A stretch of DNA of 10,595 nucleotides, from NCBI GenBank assembly GCA_045538425.1, contig JAZSRJ010000013.1:1-10595 (forward strand), given 5' to 3'. Positions 8,601 to 10,595 of the stretch are shown piece after piece. The position numbers and the translations under genes are program-made. The stretch is from CALVJJ01 sp045538425 (lineage in GTDB: Bacteria > Bacillota > Clostridia > Christensenellales > UBA1242). The stretch's first letter is position 1, and every line of letters starts with the position of its first letter. Below the pieces are notes generated by a model that made no database searches, had not been told where the DNA came from, and worked only from the letters and a program-made list of their open reading frames with translations.

Positions 8601-10484
8601 TGTTGAACCAAAATCAGCTCTTTGGTAGACAGGACGGAATGGAATACAGAATTGTGCTTGGTTAAGCGCATCGATATCAACTCCGTTGACTACACCTTGT
8701 ACATTTTTTGGTGTAATGGAAAAGCTAACATCATCATTGGTATATTTTTGTTTTCCAATGGATGTTGTTACGCCATTTTCATCAGTAATATTAATCAATA
8801 CATCAGGTTCGCCACTGACAATACCAAAAATAAATCTTTGATAGAATTTTAATTGTGTGTTGTGGGCATTGTTGGAAGTATAAACTAAAGTTACGTCATA
8901 ATATCCAACACTAGAGATGGTTGTCTCTTTTGGTAATAGATATTTTGTTCCATTGGTGTTGCTAAGAAGATCAGCAAATGTACTATATTTGTAATAATAA
9001 CTTTCTGGAGTTGTTCCGTTGTAAGCAGGAATTCCAAAACAATCAAAACTAATACCGCCAAGGTTGGTTGTAGGGAATGGTAAATCAGTATAGGTTTTGT
9101 TCTCGCTATTGTAGTTGACCATAGCGCTATAAGTTGAGCCTGTGTAAGAGATGTTGTTGGCGTAATTATTTGAGCCGGCAATGGTGTTGATGTAAGAGGT
9201 AATGCTAGTTGGCTTAACTAATGTTGAAAAATCCGCATCAAGTTTGATAGAATTATCTACATATTTTAATTGTTTTTCATTGCCTTGATTGTTGTAATAT
9301 GCTTTAGCACCAAAAACATTAATGACTAATTGATCATCAGCAACTTTGTTGTCTTGATATGTTTGGTCAAATTGATAGTTGTCAACATCTACAGTGTCTA
9401 AAATCTTGTATTGTGTGTCACTATCTAAAACTTGGTAAAGGACAGATAATTCATATGTTCCTTGTACATCAAAGGTGATAGTGTGGATAAAGTGACCTTC
9501 ACTATTAGCCACAAGACTCGTAACATCTATTTGTTCTCCATTTTTAAGAGTATAGATATTTAGTCTATCATAGGTTGCACTATTGGTTGTAGATTTTGTT
9601 CTTTCCGTATAGGTAGTATATACATCTTCTACAGAAGGAGCAGTGTGTGTATAACTAAGATTGTAGTTTTCTGCATCATATTGTACAACTGGTGCTTGTG
9701 AAATTGTATAGTTGTAATAATAGTTGATTTTGTTTTGTTGATGGAAGTTGTTGTTAGCAATATAGTTGGTTGCATTGATAACATCTGGGAAGTTGTTGCT
9801 AGAAGTATAACTTTTAGCATATGTATCTTGATCTAAGAGATAAAAATCAAAACGATAAGTTAGTGCGTTGGTTGTAATGAGAGATCCGTTGTCGTCGTAG
9901 GTGTATAGGGTATAGGCAAACGCGAAAGTGTAGATACCTTGACCGTAGTCAACAGAATTGAGATCAAAATATCCAAAATAATAGTTAGAAGCGGTTGTGC
10001 CCACATTCACATTGTTATGTTTAGCCAATTCGGTTTTGTGTACACCATTGACATATAGTCTAGCGGTTTGGATATCTATCATGACTTCAGGAGCGTTGGA
10101 GATATCAGTAAATTTTGGACCAAATGCAATATACACAAGTTCTGCATCGCTACCATTGGATTTTTGATAGTTGTGAAGCATGATCACATCATCACGATTG
10201 ATGGTAGTACCTACTTGATTGTTGTCATAGATTAGACTAGTTGTAGATCCTTCTGTTCCTGCTTGACTATAATCAAATTGATTGTTGGAGATGGATTGGA
10301 TGGTTTTGTTGACAACTTGAGCCTTAAACAAATCCTCATATGGTAATGTAGTAGAATAACTAGCAATATCTTCATCTGCAATCAATTGTTGACGTCTAAA
10401 GTTGCCCCCAACTAAGACGAGCATAAAAGATAACAAGAGGATAAGACTAAGATTGATAACCTTTGGTAAAAATTTTTTTTGCAT
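2637..10484 (-). CDS. Giant exported multi-Ig-like surface protein with C-terminal membrane anchor
   Basis: The product has 2615 residues counted from the ATG at 10484. That start is chosen because GGGAG (10497-10493) lies 8 bases upstream and the protein then begins MQKK plus a hydrophobic run, as signal sequences do. A GTG at 10508 is in frame but sits at the edge of a leader hairpin without its own ribosome site. Residues about 9-27 are the signal segment. The body is beta-rich and dominated by T, N, Y and S, with only about six cysteines. It carries repeated marks of bacterial Ig-like domains. These are D-x-A-G-N turns ending at N801, N1302, N1619 and N2304 (variant at N935), inter-domain linkers TIDKTNP (D667) and TIDRTAP (D1471), and recurring G-x-Y-x-(I/V/L)-T strands such as NGHYSITVYYG, SGQYTLTITD and GNGHYTVTLSYY. 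One helix (2586-2608) followed by RRRMKVR anchors the C-terminus. No LPXTG, SLH, dockerin or enzyme motif is seen. An adhesive or structural role on the cell surface is inferred. The specific family is not recognised. Confidence 0.85.
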   Translation of the reverse strand: MQKKFLPKVINLSLILLLSFMLVLVGGNFRRQQLIADEDIASYSTTLPYEDLFKAQVVNKTIQSISNNQFDYSQAGTEGSTTSLIYDNNQVGTTINRDDVIMLHNYQKSNGSDAELVYIAFGPKFTDISNAPEVMIDIQTARLYVNGVHKTELAKHNNVNVGTTASNYYFGYFDLNSVDYGQGIYTFAFAYTLYTYDDNGSLITTNALTYRFDFYLLDQDTYAKSYTSSNNFPDVINATNYIANNNFHQQNKINYYYNYTISQAPVVQYDAENYNLSYTHTAPSVEDVYTTYTERTKSTTNSATYDRLNIYTLKNGEQIDVTSLVANSEGHFIHTITFDVQGTYELSVLYQVLDSDTQYKILDTVDVDNYQFDQTYQDNKVADDQLVINVFGAKAYYNNQGNEKQLKYVDNSIKLDADFSTLVKPTSITSYINTIAGSNNYANNISYTGSTYSAMVNYNSENKTYTDLPFPTTNLGGISFDCFGIPAYNGTTPESYYYKYSTFADLLSNTNGTKYLLPKETTISSVGYYDVTLVYTSNNAHNTQLKFYQRFIFGIVSGEPDVLINITDENGVTTSIGKQKYTNDDVSFSITPKNVQGVVNGVDIDALNQAQFCIPFRPVYQRADFGSTTYSSEVAITADTLLSTNGHYSITVYYGVKSKNNYEFTIDKTNPATPTPFLVNAVQQSFDSPIIIGYIKNTELAINNNMTNDWFALDYEHTKESGASVTVQYEKYEFVKDSTIAIANNQGLISNGYNLPTENLIAELNPYLLETNELGAYSITSVLKPIEPAIYVFTLTDTAGNTTKYAILYDNTRPNIIVEPAPSNTYNIVNKETTLTWGQAKTFQLEKDDNNVVSDMLNLLGNSYNTAEEYYTLPVALTDISVSISNQEGELTKTYKAYNMPSVTLAISSDDTNYTNGILGGEAVYTFTIADKSMNSTVDTTKKYTIEMNLDQSLGMVFIGNTGHTSLSKVTNLYTDNITNANALYFSYIAGEINTEYYLNEADVTYTYYPFNATEYAGANSDNSTLNQMIDLLNELQNLATTEGITEATINNITPKYPFVSAASKSNQVVKRSAYSNPDDAKRIYSNVINADTTTGYTNEGMYIFRREYKSSSFDASASTDTKVRYYVMIVDRSSIIDIDSSTVNFDNQQVYDLEFYFNNGGGISASVGANSSLYVMDALTLQNYINNPMSGRIQFRTNKLPVVLTFPTQKYNNYWAFQQWIASLDEDLTTEQVEYLNTHVYNNTKFNYDMDKTKLVLSSQINGGYQQQTLALNETPDGYGYTYTCTQSGQYTLTITDPAGNTQDIIFQIVYDSPFGEFKGKNNSPLPNNDTYQYRTSNTQELYFQFETYMDNLVANIDVANITIDQIVNGSKNTYILEYNPSTNSTNVYRNSKNSSPIITNNKEIVYTNQTSTSATTYTITLLPSAYNSTIIPFDPMVEATYAVTLEYENFAELNLDSTDWKKTFYITIDRTAPTQNRENLIRQDKYYGYETLREDLTILDDYFLAVDSQQTIQYYGRQNATDAQLGITYCQSSENDSLYYRTIKLIVDDSTGTTQLGDYSYPNYSPTRTFSANATDGEGFPIFTKVNFSSDYSPSMEELFGTNYGYYELIEVDEAGNYTVYPVYYYSQSISVYNTNPAYNIIYKEADSDQNDGYLQAYITQNGLNVPEDDSNTTTMTLAKKSLQLGYLVVDEETQEIITDYIQAIQNVDPWLKVIIRYGNNENILYNNPTITSNWTDFVTTFNNTISNLENSYVAYSFDITFVNRLGEDYILHYLTPTAELELLITTINTQEFAVQIPVDNVVGGQTKIETFEVYRFANNRYNRIYLDSDENQIILDPTKVYYFRDGQYKFVTIDNFKRQKTTYYAIGIQYYNEMTYVDSSTQQTVPTMTLNVSETINGETNIVPITYTSYTAILEYNTDAYQYALLVYDATTGQYLPFNKHQAYLDGIFVVNDHLSSLNSKHRIVEIYLTQNDEYESLRFRAELTNSSDESTKIYHRFEITHALPALKLLNYSGILINNVSTDPSEPTQFSEDVYISWEESPFGQTVILTKNNTSTITIVNNHYRISEEGRYALTIISGLGYSSNSVGKTLYFIRTSNNIIMYEVVAITPSTSKETVLITSPQILTYTDQDSGKKYPLYQYYKLNGTTTEIRLNKNKNLTYKIVTETEYSTLYCIYSNSSDYGYIRYIQVNSIAPTNEIVTNQGDGSLTIYDNNLTISAGDPLQLDYSQEIKCTSKDGVTITWNYYHINTNMLADTGNIIMAYYYYNDQLVDTIYNTKANNSITLTTAGHYKFVFTDLAGNIQKFTIGNNTYDYLYFYIINDVLFTVNGAEPIPYQIFNDTVTIKLTNRELYRPDVNIAVTKNGKPMNVRSTSTVDFIYVFEDHGYYEITMTSYIKDDNGIIPIITTYGFTIINDNQTILGYNISSSLGFKVVSVIKDDVVITSLVEDTNQLWLSASTYGNGHYTVTLSYYNPTLKRTISFKFSAWINSEIPTLVASVSWGSSTSDTIIVSFNINVIYQQIGEGYISITGMAPILINATTAATNRRTDVSVSHVGENWISVYTADGHLVNSYKVIRKEPLNSMAIILIVVAVIVGIVLIVLFFVLRRRMKVR
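2640..2729 (-). other. C-terminal transmembrane anchor and basic tail
   Basis: The last 30 residues are a 23-residue unbroken hydrophobic helix (about 2586-2608) followed by RRRMKVR. The charge pattern places the short tail in the cytoplasm and the whole Ig-like region outside. There is no sortase motif before the helix, so anchoring is by the membrane rather than by covalent cell-wall linkage. Confidence 0.88.
10404..10484 (-). other. Signal sequence of the giant surface protein
   Basis: The N-terminus has a short basic stretch (MQKK...PK), a hydrophobic core at about residues 9-25 rich in L, I and V, then GGNFRRQQ. No textbook A-x-A cleavage site is evident. Candidates are after GG (residue 27) or after LIA (residue 36). 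If it is not cleaved, the protein would be tethered to the membrane at both ends. Confidence 0.75.
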
Positions 10485-10492
10485 TTTGATTT

Positions 10493-10497
10493 CTCCC
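10493..10497 (-). promoter_or_regulatory. Ribosome binding site deciding the start of the giant gene
   Basis: On the minus strand GGGAG is followed by 8 bases and then the ATG at 10484. This spacing favours that ATG over two in-frame upstream codons, the GTG at 10508 and the ATG at 10499. The latter overlaps the site itself. Confidence 0.8.
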
Positions 10498-10507
10498 ATT
10501 TTCCACA

Positions 10508-10536
10508 CTTTTGATGTTTTGCACCAACATCAAAAG
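10508..10536 (-). promoter_or_regulatory. 5'-leader hairpin with perfect 11-bp stem
   Basis: CTTTTGATGTT and its exact reverse complement AACATCAAAAG flank a 7-base loop. The element lies about 9 bases after the expected transcription start and about 10 bases before the ribosome binding site of the giant gene. It lacks a following U tract, so it is not an intrinsic terminator. As RNA it could be a 5' stabilising stem-loop or a protein-binding leader. As DNA it could be an operator. The sequence alone cannot separate these. Confidence 0.7.
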
Positions 10537-10551
10537 ATTATTCTCAAAGTC

Positions 10552-10580
10552 ATTGTACCATAATTGACAATTATTGACAA
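10552..10580 (-). promoter_or_regulatory. Sigma-A-type promoter of the giant surface-protein gene
   Basis: Read on the minus strand, a -35 element TTGTCA (10580-10575) and a -10 element TACAAT (10557-10552) are separated by exactly 17 bases. A TGG directly before the -10 adds an extended -10 signature. Transcription should begin near 10545, giving a leader of about 60 bases. A second TTGTCA (10570-10565) lies in the spacer as part of a 10-base direct repeat. Confidence 0.78.
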
Positions 10581-10595
10581 ATAAATTGGTATATA

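Noticed and set aside
3225..9820. Short open frames on both strands within the giant gene
   Set aside because: They lack convincing ribosome sites and recognisable products, and they lie wholly inside a single long, coherent coding frame. They are shadow frames.
10506..10508. In-frame GTG as the start of the giant gene
   Set aside because: It has no ribosome site of its own and touches the leader hairpin. The ATG at 10484 has GGGAG at 8 bases and gives a standard signal sequence.
10564..10595. Divergent plus-strand promoter using TTGACA (10564-10569)
   Set aside because: The only -10-like sequence is TATATA at 10590-10595, 20 bases away, and the window ends there. Spacing is poor and no gene is visible to support it.

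Overview
The window reads as a low-GC, spore-forming Firmicute, most likely a member of the Clostridia. The basis is strong A+T bias, Bacillota-type Shine-Dalgarno sites (GAGGT, GGGAG), sigma-A-like promoters, and a clear YpeB spore-germination protein. No species can be named from the sequence.

Layout. Positions 1-1341 (+) hold ypeB, open at the left edge and probably missing only its first residues. Positions 1342-1440 are a gap with no visible terminator but a good promoter (TTGCTA-N17-TATACT). An inverted repeat overlaps its -10 element. Positions 1441-2556 (+) encode a 371-residue relative of transcription termination factor Rho. It keeps the overall Rho order (Rho N-domain, RNA-binding fold, ATPase core), but the residues for ATP binding and hydrolysis, and the usual RNP1 aromatics, appear to be gone. 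A strong bidirectional hairpin terminator at 2572-2603 separates it from the converging gene. Positions 2637-10484 (-) are a single 7.8-kb gene for a 2615-residue exported protein. It has an N-terminal signal sequence, many Ig-like beta domains, and one C-terminal membrane helix with a short basic tail. Positions 10485-10595 hold its promoter (TTGTCA-N17-TACAAT with an extended -10), a 5'-UTR hairpin with a perfect 11-bp stem, and the ribosome binding site.

The three genes do not form one pathway. YpeB works in the spore, the giant protein is on the vegetative or sporulating cell surface, and the Rho-like protein is presumably cytoplasmic and RNA-related. The items most worth following up are the apparent Rho pseudoenzyme and the very large unclassified surface protein with its hairpin leader. 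No RNA genes, CRISPR arrays, insertion sequences or att sites were seen.
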